Shown: positions 18,248 to 26,554 of the stretch, in pieces
Position numbering within the stretch: position 1 is the first letter of the stretch
How the letters are laid out: each line of letters opens with the position of its first letter
Source: Motiliproteus sp036960175
Lineage (GTDB): Bacteria > Pseudomonadota > Gammaproteobacteria > Pseudomonadales > Balneatricaceae
Assembly: GCA_036960175.1 (NCBI GenBank)
Contig: JBALWH010000011.1
Span: 1-64,000 of the forward strand
Reading direction: 5' to 3'
Length of the DNA: 64,000 nt
Notes under the pieces: model-generated
Database searches by the model: none
The model's input: the letters and a program-made list of their open reading frames with translations, nothing else
Told to the model about the DNA's origin: nothing
Position numbers and translations under genes: made by a program

Positions 18248-18583
18248 ATGATTCGTAAAACAATAATGTTGTTGGGATTAGCGACTGCTGTTGCCTGGGG
18301 CGCAAATGTCTATGCTGATGGCAAGGGCAACCCTGGCAAGAAAGGTAAAGGCGGTGACGATTTCCGCAACACCGCTGTTGAATATGATGGCAAGGCCCAG
18401 CGCTATCGACAGAAGGGGAATCCAGATATTGCCTCTGTCTATGTGCGCATGGCTGCGATCAAACGCCATGCGGCGAAGCTGGCGGATCAGGGCCGCTGGG
18501 ATAATATCGACTGGAGCGAGTATCATCAGCTTGAAGAAAAACTATCCGGCATGCACAACAAACACAAAAAGAAATATAACTAA
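18248..18583 (+). CDS. Small exported basic protein
   Basis: A 111-residue protein with a signal peptide (residues 1-24) and an AAGGGG ribosome site before the ATG chosen. The mature protein opens with a glycine/lysine-rich segment (GKGNPGKKGKGG), followed by a helical, charged domain with several tyrosines and a lysine-rich C-terminus (HNKHKKKYN). I do not recognise a family. It is probably periplasmic and could bind anionic polymers, but that is only suggested by charge. Confidence 0.65.
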   Translation: MIRKTIMLLGLATAVAWGANVYADGKGNPGKKGKGGDDFRNTAVEYDGKAQRYRQKGNPDIASVYVRMAAIKRHAAKLADQGRWDNIDWSEYHQLEEKLSGMHNKHKKKYN

Positions 18584-18600
18584 GCTGAGTTCATGATTCT

Positions 18601-19014
18601 GTGAAAGCGATTATCCAACAACAAAAGACCGGTTGCGCGATAGCCGCCAGCGCCGCTATTGCAGGCATTAGCTACCCCGAGGCAAAAGTGATTGCGGCGG
18701 GTCTTAGAATTAGTGCCGAGGATGCTACCTTGTGGTCGTCGAGCCAGCCGATCCGTAAACTACTGAGGGAGCTAGGCTATGCCACTGGCGCTGACAAAAA
18801 CCCCTTCAACAACTGGCAGGCACTGCCTGATTGCGCACTACTCGCGATCAAATGGCATGTCCATAAAGACCAACCCTTTTGGCACTGGGTAGTATTCGTC
18901 CGCGAGCAATCTCTGTGTTATGTTGTCGATTCGAAAAAGGCGTTAAGAAACAATATCAGAACCGACTTCGGCCGTATTAAGCCAAAGTGGTTTATCGAAG
19001 TAACCCGACACTAA
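18601..19014 (+). CDS. C39/papain-like cysteine peptidase family candidate
   Basis: A 137-residue soluble protein with a GTG start. The N-terminal QQQKTGCAIAASA places glutamine 6-8 and cysteine 12 as in the oxyanion-hole/nucleophile motif of C39-like peptidases. Histidine 95 (FWHWVVFV) and aspartate 110 (YVVDSKK) stand where the remaining triad residues are expected. It is short for a peptidase and has no ABC transporter or leader-peptide substrate next to it. It could be a stand-alone peptidase or a transferase of the same fold. Family assignment is inference from the spaced motif. Confidence 0.6.
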   Translation: MKAIIQQQKTGCAIAASAAIAGISYPEAKVIAAGLRISAEDATLWSSSQPIRKLLRELGYATGADKNPFNNWQALPDCALLAIKWHVHKDQPFWHWVVFVREQSLCYVVDSKKALRNNIRTDFGRIKPKWFIEVTRH

Positions 19015-19042
19015 TAGACAACTGCAGACAGCCACTGACACC

Positions 19043-19333
19043 ATGACCCGAACCTTAAATATCCACGCCGGCATCATGCTGGTGCTCAGCGTTATCGTTA
19101 CCTATGTCACCCTTGGCATGACCACCGCCAATGTCGATGATACTTACAGCATAGGCGTTATCGGGGGGTTGGCGGTGGCCAGCACGCTGTTTCCGTTGCT
19201 GCTTATATCCATTCCCGCAGGCATCTATAAATACTTTAAGAAACGTTCACTACCAGGGTTCTATATCTGGCTGTGGCTGTACTGGATTATTTTCACCCTA
19301 ATAGCTTCCTTGGGTAATATGCTGCAGGCCTGA
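19043..19333 (+). CDS. Small three-helix membrane protein
   Basis: A 96-residue hydrophobic protein with three predicted membrane helices (about 8-25, 37-58 and 72-92) and a short basic cytoplasmic loop (KYFKKRS). It lies 28 bp after the C39-like gene on the same strand, so the two may be co-transcribed. It converges on ureG, with 59 bp between the stops. No family recognised. Confidence 0.55.
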   Translation: MTRTLNIHAGIMLVLSVIVTYVTLGMTTANVDDTYSIGVIGGLAVASTLFPLLLISIPAGIYKYFKKRSLPGFYIWLWLYWIIFTLIASLGNMLQA

Positions 19334-19392
19334 CCCGACCTGCTTAGATTTTCCAACTCAAGGCATTCCAACTCAGGGTATTCCACCTATCG

Positions 19393-20031
19393 TTAAGCGT
19401 GGCCTGCGACTTTAAGATCCTGCTGCCTGAGCATGCCTTGATCAACGATAAAGTCGAGAATCTGCTGCAGCCCCTGACCACTTTTCAAATTACTGAAGAC
19501 AAAAGGACGTTCGCCGCGCATCTTCTTGGCATCTCGGTCCATGACTTCCAGGGACGCACCCACCAAGGGGGCAAGATCGGTTTTATTGATAATCAACAGA
19601 TCAGACTTGGTGATCCCCGGGCCGCCTTTGCGGGGGATCTTATCGCCAGCGGAGACGTCAATCACATACAAAGTAAGGTCCGATAATTCAGGGCTAAAAG
19701 TAGCGCTGAGGTTATCACCGCCGCTTTCCACCAACACCAATTCCAGACCGGGATGACGATTCTGCAGCTCGTCGATGGCAGCCAGGTTCATGGAAGCATC
19801 TTCGCGAATGGCGGTATGGGGGCAACCACCGGTTTCCACCCCAATGATGCGATCCGCTTCCAACGCTTCATGGCGCAATAAAAACTGCTCATCCTCTTTG
19901 GTGTAGATATCGTTGGTCACCACCGCCAGATTGTAATGTTCGCGCATCACCAGACAGAGTTCTTTCAACAAGGCTGTTTTTCCAGATCCCACCGGACCAC
20001 CCACACCTATTCTTAAACACTGTGAACTCAT
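19393..20031 (-). CDS. ureG: Urease accessory GTPase UreG
   Basis: A 212-residue SIMIBI-class GTPase that drives nickel delivery and lysine carbamylation during urease maturation. The P-loop GPVGSGKTAL (about 11-20), the metal-site CPH motif (GGCPHTA at about 73-79) and the guanine-specificity motif NKTD near 150 are all visible. Length is normal. It is the last gene of ureDABCEFG, starting 40 bp after ureF. Confidence 0.97.
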   Translation of the reverse strand: MSSQCLRIGVGGPVGSGKTALLKELCLVMREHYNLAVVTNDIYTKEDEQFLLRHEALEADRIIGVETGGCPHTAIREDASMNLAAIDELQNRHPGLELVLVESGGDNLSATFSPELSDLTLYVIDVSAGDKIPRKGGPGITKSDLLIINKTDLAPLVGASLEVMDRDAKKMRGERPFVFSNLKSGQGLQQILDFIVDQGMLRQQDLKVAGHA

Positions 20032-20071
20032 AGCCGTTTCCTTAATTATTGCTGATCGCTATAGCGTCTGT

Positions 20072-20740
20072 TCAACTTCTGAACATCCGCGAATATTGGG
20101 TTTCATGTAATGCGCTGGCCATGGCCACGCCGGGCAGAGTAGCCCCTAGTTCTTCATCTTCAAGGGCTAATGCCGTGGTCACTGCCTGTTCGATACAGGG
20201 CATCAGCCCCAGCAACAGCTTCTGCGCTGCGGTCTGTCCCAGGGGTACTGTCTTACAAGCGACCGCCACTTGATTCTCCAGCCAGCTCCAGGCAAAGCCT
20301 TGCAGTAACTCGGCTTCCGGCACCTGATAGTGATTACCGGCGCGGGCGAACTGGCTGCAATAAGTGGGTTGCGGCGGCATAGCATCATCCGCTGCGACGA
20401 TTTCCAGAGACACCAGCAAGCGCTTTAAGGCGGCACCCATCTGTTCATCCTCGAACAGCAGTTCTTTGGTTTCCCGGTTGGCTTTGAGCCAGTGATTCCA
20501 ATAGCTCACCTCGGCTTCGCTACCCTCTTGGTAAGCCCGTTGAAAGCGTATTAACAGCGGCAGGTCCACCCGCGCCATACCTTCACTGAGCACCCCCGAG
20601 AGCCAGTCATGGAGCTGTTGCTGATCCTTCAGCCAACCACTGTCGATAGCGTATTCAAGCCCCTGGGAATAAGCGAACCCGCCCACCGGCAACGACGGGC
20701 TGATCAGATGCATCAAATGTAACAAAGCTCTGGATTGCAT
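20072..20740 (-). CDS. ureF: Urease accessory protein UreF
   Basis: A 222-residue all-helical protein that forms the UreD-UreF-UreG activation complex and acts on UreG. The opening LLHLMHLISPSLPVGGFAYSQGLE is the family signature. The start is placed at MQSRALL because the longer frame upstream is the His-rich 3' end of ureE read in another frame. It begins 7 bp after the ureE stop. Confidence 0.95.
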   Translation of the reverse strand: MQSRALLHLMHLISPSLPVGGFAYSQGLEYAIDSGWLKDQQQLHDWLSGVLSEGMARVDLPLLIRFQRAYQEGSEAEVSYWNHWLKANRETKELLFEDEQMGAALKRLLVSLEIVAADDAMPPQPTYCSQFARAGNHYQVPEAELLQGFAWSWLENQVAVACKTVPLGQTAAQKLLLGLMPCIEQAVTTALALEDEELGATLPGVAMASALHETQYSRMFRS

Positions 20741-20747
20741 AGCGACC

Positions 20748-21329
20748 TCAGTGGTGGCTGCCGTGATGACCTGAGGAATGATCCTGGCTGTTGTTATCAC
20801 TGTGAGAGTGACTGTGGTCATGAGAATGACTACTGCCCTGCTCCTGTGAGTCCTCGTGTGAATGACCCTGCGGCTCTTCACTATGATGACCCTGCCCACC
20901 ATGAGCACCATAAGCACCGTTCTCCGGCATAAAGGGCGCTAATTCACTGATCGCAGTCAGGCCGTGTAACTCGGCCAGTTCTTGCAATACATGGTCCGGT
21001 TGAAAACGCAGCCACAGCTCGCCTACCTGCAAAGGCACATGGCGATTACCGAGGTGATAGCAAACCCGTGAAAACTGCAGCCAGTCGCTAGCCGTTGCGG
21101 TGACAACCGGTTCGGCTTCTGCCACCACCTGTATTAGCTGCTGGCATTCGGTGAGTAGCAGGTCGCCATCTTGTAACACTTGTCCGCGCTCGATAAAGAT
21201 ACCCACTTCCCGTCCACTTTCGGCAGTGGCCTTAAAGCGGCCACGTTTGCGCAGATCGAAGGGCAGACTGAGACGATCGATGATGGCCGCCGCCGGGGTA
21301 CCGCTATAACGTTGAGTCACTTTTAGCAT
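20748..21329 (-). CDS. ureE: Urease nickel chaperone UreE with long His-rich tail
   Basis: A 193-residue dimeric nickel chaperone. The N-terminal peptide-binding domain and the C-terminal metal-binding domain (conserved histidine in CYHLGNRHVPLQV around 90-102) are present. After about residue 140 comes a tail of some 50 residues dominated by histidine, serine, glutamate and aspartate (repeated HSHDHSHS-type units), which should bind several extra nickel ions. Tails like this occur in Klebsiella-type UreE and are absent in others. It starts 14 bp after ureC. Confidence 0.96.
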   Translation of the reverse strand: MLKVTQRYSGTPAAAIIDRLSLPFDLRKRGRFKATAESGREVGIFIERGQVLQDGDLLLTECQQLIQVVAEAEPVVTATASDWLQFSRVCYHLGNRHVPLQVGELWLRFQPDHVLQELAELHGLTAISELAPFMPENGAYGAHGGQGHHSEEPQGHSHEDSQEQGSSHSHDHSHSHSDNNSQDHSSGHHGSHH

Positions 21330-21343
21330 TCGACAATCCCTTC

Positions 21344-23050
21344 CTAAAATAGAAAATAACGTTGCGCCAGGGGCAGTACTTCAGCGGGCTCACAGCTCAG
21401 TAATTGGCCATCGGCCCGCACTTCATAGGTTTCAGGATCAACTTCCATCACCGGCATATAGTCATTGAGTTTCATATCCACCTTGGTCACCGAACGGACG
21501 TTTTTGCAGGCCGACAACTGCCGCTTAAGACCCAGCTGTTGTGCCAGACCTTGCTCCATCGCTTTAGCACAAACAAAGGTCAGACTGGTGGCCGCTGCGG
21601 CCCTTGGACTGGAGCCGAACATGGGCCGGTAATGCACTGGCTGAGGGGTAGGAATAGACGCATTAGGGTCACCCATAGGGGCCGCTGCAATCATTCCGCC
21701 CTTGATGATCAGTGACGGTTTGGTGGCGAAGAACGCGGGTTTCCACAGTACCAGATCCGCCAGCTTACCCACCTCCACCGAGCCTACTTCGTGGCCAATA
21801 CCGTGACTGATAGCGGGGTTGATGCCGATCTTGGCGATATAGCGTTTCGCCCGAAAATTATCATTATCGTTGCCGGCGTCTTCAGCCAGGGGGCCCCGCT
21901 GCACTTTCATTTTATGGGCGGTCTGCCAGGTACGAATCAGCACTTCCCCCACCCGGCCCATCGCCTGGGAGTCGGAGGCGATCATTGAGAACGCACCAAG
22001 GTCGTGAAGAATGTCTTCGGCGGCGATGGTCTCCTTACGAATGCGGGAATCAGCAAAGGCCACATCTTCCGGAATATTGGGGTCCAGATGATGGCAGACC
22101 ATGAGCATATCCAGATGCTCATCCACGGTATTAACCGTATAAGGTCGGGTCGGATTGGTGGACGAGGGTAATACGTTGAGTAAACCGCAGGCTTTGATGA
22201 TATCCGGGGCATGGCCACCACCGGCACCTTCGGTGTGGTAGGTATGAATAGAACGCCCTTTAAAGGCGTCGATAGTATCCTCAACAAAACCCGATTCATT
22301 CAAGGTATCGGTATGGATCGCCACCTGTACATCATAACGCTCTGCGACACTCAGGCAGGCATCGATAGAGGCCGGCGTGGTTCCCCAATCCTCATGTAAT
22401 TTAAGCCCCATGGCGCCGGCCTCAAGCTGCTCTTCCAACGCCTGAGGAAGACTGGCGTTACCCTTGCCAAGAAAACCAAAGTTCATCGGCAGATGATCGG
22501 TACCCTGCAACATCTTGCCAATATTCCAAGGGCCCGGGGTACAGGTAGTGGCCTTGGTGCCGGTGGCAGGACCGGTGCCACCGCCGAGCATGGTGGTGAC
22601 GCCAGACATCAGCGCCTCATCCACCTGCTGCGGACAGATAAAATGAATATGAGAATCGACGGCTCCGGCGGTAAGGATCTGGTTTTCACCGGCAATGATC
22701 TCGGTGCCGGGGCCTATAACGATATCGACCCCTTCCTGCGTATCCGGATTACCGGCCTTGCCGATGGCGGCAATGCGGCCATTATTAATACCGATATCGG
22801 CCTTGACGATACCCCAGTAGTCCAGGATCAGCGCGTTGGTGATGACCGTATCCATACTCTCAGCGCAGCTAACCTGACTCTGGCCCATGCCATCACGTAT
22901 CACCTTGCCGCCACCGAATTTAACTTCATCGCCGTAGACGGTGTAGTCCTTTTCGACTTCGATCCAGAGTTCGGTGTCTGCTAATCGCACCCGATCACCG
23001 ACGGTAGGGCCGAACATATCCACATAGGCCTGTCTTGAGATCTTAGCCAT
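21344..23050 (-). CDS. ureC: Urease alpha subunit UreC
   Basis: A 568-residue catalytic subunit hydrolysing urea to ammonia and carbamate in the cytoplasm. All active-site elements are present: the HIH nickel ligands in DSHIHFICP (about 134-136), the carbamylated lysine in GLKLHEDWG, histidines in IHTDTLNE and HTYHTEGAGGGHAPD, the flap MVCHHLD, and the aspartate ligand in ASDSQAMGR. Length matches the family. Its ATG overlaps the ureB stop by one base. Confidence 0.98.
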   Translation of the reverse strand: MAKISRQAYVDMFGPTVGDRVRLADTELWIEVEKDYTVYGDEVKFGGGKVIRDGMGQSQVSCAESMDTVITNALILDYWGIVKADIGINNGRIAAIGKAGNPDTQEGVDIVIGPGTEIIAGENQILTAGAVDSHIHFICPQQVDEALMSGVTTMLGGGTGPATGTKATTCTPGPWNIGKMLQGTDHLPMNFGFLGKGNASLPQALEEQLEAGAMGLKLHEDWGTTPASIDACLSVAERYDVQVAIHTDTLNESGFVEDTIDAFKGRSIHTYHTEGAGGGHAPDIIKACGLLNVLPSSTNPTRPYTVNTVDEHLDMLMVCHHLDPNIPEDVAFADSRIRKETIAAEDILHDLGAFSMIASDSQAMGRVGEVLIRTWQTAHKMKVQRGPLAEDAGNDNDNFRAKRYIAKIGINPAISHGIGHEVGSVEVGKLADLVLWKPAFFATKPSLIIKGGMIAAAPMGDPNASIPTPQPVHYRPMFGSSPRAAAATSLTFVCAKAMEQGLAQQLGLKRQLSACKNVRSVTKVDMKLNDYMPVMEVDPETYEVRADGQLLSCEPAEVLPLAQRYFLF

Positions 23051-23379
23051 TATTGCTGCCCTCCCTGCTGCTCAGCCAGCGGACCCATGATCTGCCCCCG
23101 AAATCCGTAAATCCGGCGAGTTCCGGCAATCTCTACTAGCTCTACCGTGCGGGTCTGGCCGGGTTCAAAACGCACAGCCGTACCAGCGGCAATATTAAGA
23201 CGCATGCCTTTAGTGGTTTCTCGATCGAAACTCAACGCCGGATTAGTTTCATAAAAATGGTAGTGGGAGCCCACCTGCACCGGCCGGTCACCGCTATTGG
23301 CCACTTTCAGCGTCATCACCGCACGCCCACTATTGATTTCGATATCGCCCGCCTGTATCTGCATCTCTCCGGGAATCAT
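23050..23379 (-). CDS. ureB: Urease beta subunit UreB
   Basis: A 109-residue structural subunit with the typical start MIPGEMQIQAGDIEIN and the conserved RPVQVGSHYHFYETN segment. The start at 23379 gives the family length; the longer upstream frame is the intergenic and ureA region. It begins 19 bp after the ureA stop and forms the (UreABC)3 enzyme with its neighbours. Confidence 0.96.
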   Translation of the reverse strand: MIPGEMQIQAGDIEINSGRAVMTLKVANSGDRPVQVGSHYHFYETNPALSFDRETTKGMRLNIAAGTAVRFEPGQTRTVELVEIAGTRRIYGFRGQIMGPLAEQQGGQQ

Positions 23380-23398
23380 GGCTGCTCTCCTATCTGCT

Positions 23399-23701
23399 TT
23401 ATTGGATCGGCTGATGCACGGTGACCAGTTTGGTACCATCGGGGAATGTCGCCTCTACCTGCACTTCATCCACCATCTCGGCGATGCCATCCATCACCTC
23501 ATCGCGGCCAAGGATGGTACGGCCATACCCCATCAGTTCCGCTACCGTCTTGCCCTCACGGGCACCTTCCATAATTTCGCAGGAGATCAGCGCCACCGCC
23601 TCCGGATAATTCAGTTTCAGGCCTTTGTCCCGACGCCGCTCCGCCACCAGTCCGGCGGTGAATAGCAGCAGCTTGTCTTTTTCTCTTGGTGTCAGTTCCA
23701 T
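23399..23701 (-). CDS. ureA: Urease gamma subunit UreA
   Basis: A 100-residue subunit with the signature MELTPREKDKLLLFTAGLV, the central LNYPEAVALIS and the C-terminal ATFPDGTKLVTVHQPI. The start at MELTPREKD is fixed by homology to the family; upstream codons in frame are the intergenic region and ureD. It is the first structural gene, 62 bp after ureD. Confidence 0.97.
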   Translation of the reverse strand: MELTPREKDKLLLFTAGLVAERRRDKGLKLNYPEAVALISCEIMEGAREGKTVAELMGYGRTILGRDEVMDGIAEMVDEVQVEATFPDGTKLVTVHQPIQ

Positions 23702-23763
23702 GCCTGAGCTCCCGTTGTTTGTGTGTCTGTATTTGCCTTTATTGGAATAGTTTTTGTGATTGA

Positions 23764-24663
23764 TCAGGTCAGCCAGATTCGTGGAATTGATGCTTCCCGT
23801 CCGCTCAACACCGGACGGATCAACTGCCAGAGCGCGGTAAAGCAATTACGTGCCTGCTCGCTATCGCTGCCCAGATAACGCACTACCAGAACCCCTTGAC
23901 GCCAAGTCACTGCAACCTTAGCGTCGGTCCCGGCGTCGTTATCCAACTGCGCTCTAAGCCTGTCGATCAGCTCCAGTGGTGGCTGTTCAAACCCCACCGC
24001 GTAGAGGTTGCCGACGATGGCGTAGCCCTGCAGGCCCCACTGCTGTTCTGCCAAGGCACTGCCTGCCTGCAAGTACTGTTTTTCCAGTAGCAATGGCAGA
24101 CCCTCACGATAAATGGCCAGGTCCTGTAAAAACTCACCGCTGGTAAAACGAATGTCACTGGCAGGACGTCCCAGACAGATAATTTCCCAGCCGATAAAGC
24201 GACTCTCGGCAGCCAGCTCAATCCGGGTTTTACTCTGACCCAGAGCGCCGTCGTAAAGAATGGTTTCCTGAGGTAGCCACTCCAGGGTGCTGTCCCCTTC
24301 TAGGGTGAGATTAAGTTGTTGCTGTTGGGAGATACCGTAACTGTCACCCTTATAGATTTTGCCTGCCGATGGCGTGGTGATCAGCACCTCGCTGCCAGCC
24401 GCCAAGGTGGCATTGATGCTCAGCTGATCACCGCTGACCAATCCCCCCGGAGGATGCAGCAAATATACATGGCAGACGGGACCTTCCGGATAAAATGGCC
24501 GTTGCACTCGCAGCGGCCCCTTATGACTCAGCTGAGGTAAAGCGGTGCGTTGATGGCGAGGCTCAAAACCGAGATCAATACGTGCCAGCCATTGCCGGTC
24601 CTTACCGAAACCGATATCCGCTGCTTGGGGCTGTAACGGCGACGCTGCCAGGATCTGGTTCAT
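23764..24663 (-). CDS. ureD: Urease accessory protein UreD
   Basis: A 299-residue scaffold protein that binds apo-urease and recruits UreF and UreG. Recognisable family segments are YPEGPVCHVYLLHPPGGLVSGDQL and TPSAGKIYKGD. It is the first gene of the urease group. Its ATG has no clear ribosome site, and the inverted-repeat element at 24676-24839 ends only 12 bp upstream. The element therefore replaces whatever leader once lay here and may influence ureD translation or uncouple ure from urt transcription. Confidence 0.95.
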   Translation of the reverse strand: MNQILAASPLQPQAADIGFGKDRQWLARIDLGFEPRHQRTALPQLSHKGPLRVQRPFYPEGPVCHVYLLHPPGGLVSGDQLSINATLAAGSEVLITTPSAGKIYKGDSYGISQQQQLNLTLEGDSTLEWLPQETILYDGALGQSKTRIELAAESRFIGWEIICLGRPASDIRFTSGEFLQDLAIYREGLPLLLEKQYLQAGSALAEQQWGLQGYAIVGNLYAVGFEQPPLELIDRLRAQLDNDAGTDAKVAVTWRQGVLVVRYLGSDSEQARNCFTALWQLIRPVLSGREASIPRIWLT

Positions 24664-24675
24664 AACTAGTACTCT

Positions 24676-24839
24676 AGGAGCCTGTCGGACTTAACACTAA
24701 TCTACTGCGGAAAAGTCGCCTTTGGCCGTATTTTCACGATTTACCTCGTTAAATAGCCAGCTATTCGCCTCGGAAAATCGAAAAACCTGTCTCAAATCGA
24801 GTTTCCCTCGCTACGATGGGCCAAGTCCGACAAGCTCCT
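24676..24839. mobile_element. MITE-like element with 17-bp terminal inverted repeats
   Basis: 164 bp bounded by aggagcctgtcggactt (24676-24692) and aagtccgacaagctcct (24823-24839), which are complementary at 16 of 17 positions. It contains no ORF. A TA dinucleotide flanks the repeats if the termini are read as GGAGC...GCTCC, which would fit TA-targeting (IS630/mariner-type) insertion. One end supplies the last bases of the urtE stop codon; the other lies 12 bp from the ureD start. The identity of the mobilising transposase is unknown. Confidence 0.75.
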
Positions 24840-25533
24840 AAACCGTTAGGTACTCACGGACCAGTTCATCGGACAAATCATCGATCACCCCGGAACTGAC
24901 ATTACGGCCGCGATCCAAAATGCAGTAACGGTCCGCTACGCGACGGGCAAAAGGCAGTTTCTGCTCTACCAGTAACACCGTCAGGCCGATCTCACTGTTG
25001 AGCTTGCAAATAATGTCACCAATCTCCTGCACCACATTGGGCTGAATACCCTCAGTGGGTTCATCCAGAATCAGCAATTTGGGGTCGGTAACAAGCGCGC
25101 GACCAATGGCCAGCTGCTGCTGTTGTCCGCCGGAAAGGTCGCCGCCGCGACGCTGCAACATCTCCTTCAACACCGGAAACAGCTCAAAAATAAATTCCGG
25201 GACCTGCTTCAGACCATCGCTACGAGCGGGTAAGCCTATCTGCAGATTTTCCTCCACGGTCATCAAGGAGAATATCTGTCGTCCCTGGGGAACATAACCA
25301 ATCCCCAGTCCGGCACGTTTTTCTGCCGACACCTTGCGCAAATCGGTACCGGCGAAATCTAATTCGCCAGATTTAACCGGCAGCAATCCCATCACCGCTT
25401 TTAGCAAGGTGGTCTTACCGACACCGTTGCGTCCCATCAGGCAGATGCAGGCACCTTCCTCGACATCCAAATCCAGATCCCAGAGAGTATGGCTCTGGCC
25501 GTAAAACTGATTTAGCCCTTTAACCTTGAGCAT
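24838..25533 (-). CDS. urtE: Urea ABC transporter ATPase UrtE
   Basis: A 231-residue LivF-type ATPase that powers urea import with UrtD. Walker A (GRNGVGKTTLL), signature LSGGQQQQLAIGRAL, Walker B (LLILDEPTEGIQP) and the H-loop region are intact. Its C-terminal YLTV is normal for the family, although the TAG stop overlaps the end of the adjacent MITE. It is separated from urtD by a 190-bp gap containing a hairpin. Confidence 0.95.
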   Translation of the reverse strand: MLKVKGLNQFYGQSHTLWDLDLDVEEGACICLMGRNGVGKTTLLKAVMGLLPVKSGELDFAGTDLRKVSAEKRAGLGIGYVPQGRQIFSLMTVEENLQIGLPARSDGLKQVPEFIFELFPVLKEMLQRRGGDLSGGQQQQLAIGRALVTDPKLLILDEPTEGIQPNVVQEIGDIICKLNSEIGLTVLLVEQKLPFARRVADRYCILDRGRNVSSGVIDDLSDELVREYLTV

Positions 25534-25568
25534 TTATTCTGCACTCCCTGTTGTGCTATTAACCTATC

Positions 25569-25598
25569 GGACAAATAGGCGTCCTGCCCTATTTGTCC
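25569..25598. repeat. Hairpin between urtD and urtE
   Basis: An 11-bp perfect inverted repeat (ggacaaatagg / cctatttgtcc) with an 8-base loop lies in the 190-bp urtD-urtE gap. No T tract follows on either strand. It could stabilise or process the urt transcript; gaps of this size are unusual within this operon, whose other genes overlap or nearly abut. Confidence 0.6.
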
Positions 25599-25723
25599 TT
25601 CGCCCCCTACAATCTGGCGCAACTGCGCGAAGTGGCTTGATTTACGGGGCCTCGCATTGGCCTAGCGGCCAGTGGTGACGCTTCCCTGCATCACCTATTA
25701 ACCCGCCGGATTAATAATCAGGG

Positions 25724-26554
25724 TTATTCACCGAGATAAACCTCAATGACCCGAGGATCATTCTGGATCTGATCCATATTGCCTTCGGCTAACACCGAGC
25801 CCTGATGCAGCACGGTCACCTTACGAGCGATCGAGCGCACAAAATCCATATCATGTTCGACCACAACCACCGAGCGCTCCCCCGCCAATGAAGTCAGCAG
25901 CTCACCGGTGCGATCCATCTCCTGATGGGTCATGCCCGCCACCGGTTCATCCACCAGCAGCAGCTGCGGGTTCTGCATCAGCAACATGCCGATCTCCAAC
26001 CACTGCTTTTGGCCATGAGAGAGAATACCTGCTGGCCGTCTGGATTCTTCGATGAGACCGACCAGCACCAACACTTCTTCGATACGATCCCGCTGCTCGC
26101 CACTAAGACGGGCGGTAAAGGTGGACCAGACGTTTTTATCGCCGGCCATGGATAATTCCAGATTTTCGAACACCGATAGCTGCTCGAACACCGTCGGTTT
26201 CTGGAACTTGCGACCGATACCCGCCTCGGCAATTTCCGCCTCGCTCATAGTCAGCAGGTTCATGCGTTGACCAAACCAGGCCTGACCACTGTCGGGTTGC
26301 GTCTTGCCGGTGATGATATCCATCATGGTGGTTTTACCGGCGCCATTCGGGCCGATGATGCAGCGCAGTTCACCAGGCTCTATATACAGATTGAGGTTAT
26401 TAATCGCCTTAAAGCCATCGAAGCTGACGTTCAGGTCTTCCAGATAAAGAATACAGTTGTGGCTTAGGTCCAGACGCGGAGAGGCTGCCGGCTTAAGAAA
26501 CTCAAACACCTCATCACGCTTCAGCCAGCTGGGGCCCTGTCCTATAGCAGTCAT
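25724..26554 (-). CDS. urtD: Urea ABC transporter ATPase UrtD
   Basis: A 276-residue LivG-type ATPase. After an N-terminal extension of about 35 residues come Walker A (GPNGAGKTTMMD), the family segment GIGRKFQKPTVFE, a signature in variant form (LSHGQKQWLEIGM) and Walker B (LLLVDEPVAGM). The SHGQ form of the signature is usual for UrtD. It overlaps the urtC stop by 4 bp. Confidence 0.96.
   Translation of the reverse strand: MTAIGQGPSWLKRDEVFEFLKPAASPRLDLSHNCILYLEDLNVSFDGFKAINNLNLYIEPGELRCIIGPNGAGKTTMMDIITGKTQPDSGQAWFGQRMNLLTMSEAEIAEAGIGRKFQKPTVFEQLSVFENLELSMAGDKNVWSTFTARLSGEQRDRIEEVLVLVGLIEESRRPAGILSHGQKQWLEIGMLLMQNPQLLLVDEPVAGMTHQEMDRTGELLTSLAGERSVVVVEHDMDFVRSIARKVTVLHQGSVLAEGNMDQIQNDPRVIEVYLGE

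Noticed and set aside
19350..19382. Short direct repeat (attccaactcagg) between the membrane protein gene and ureG
   Set aside because: Two imperfect copies of about 15 bp in a 59-bp gap are too short to interpret.
20741..20917. Upstream extension of the ureF frame
   Set aside because: The extension is the histidine-tail coding region of ureE read in another frame; UreF length and signature fix the start at 20740.
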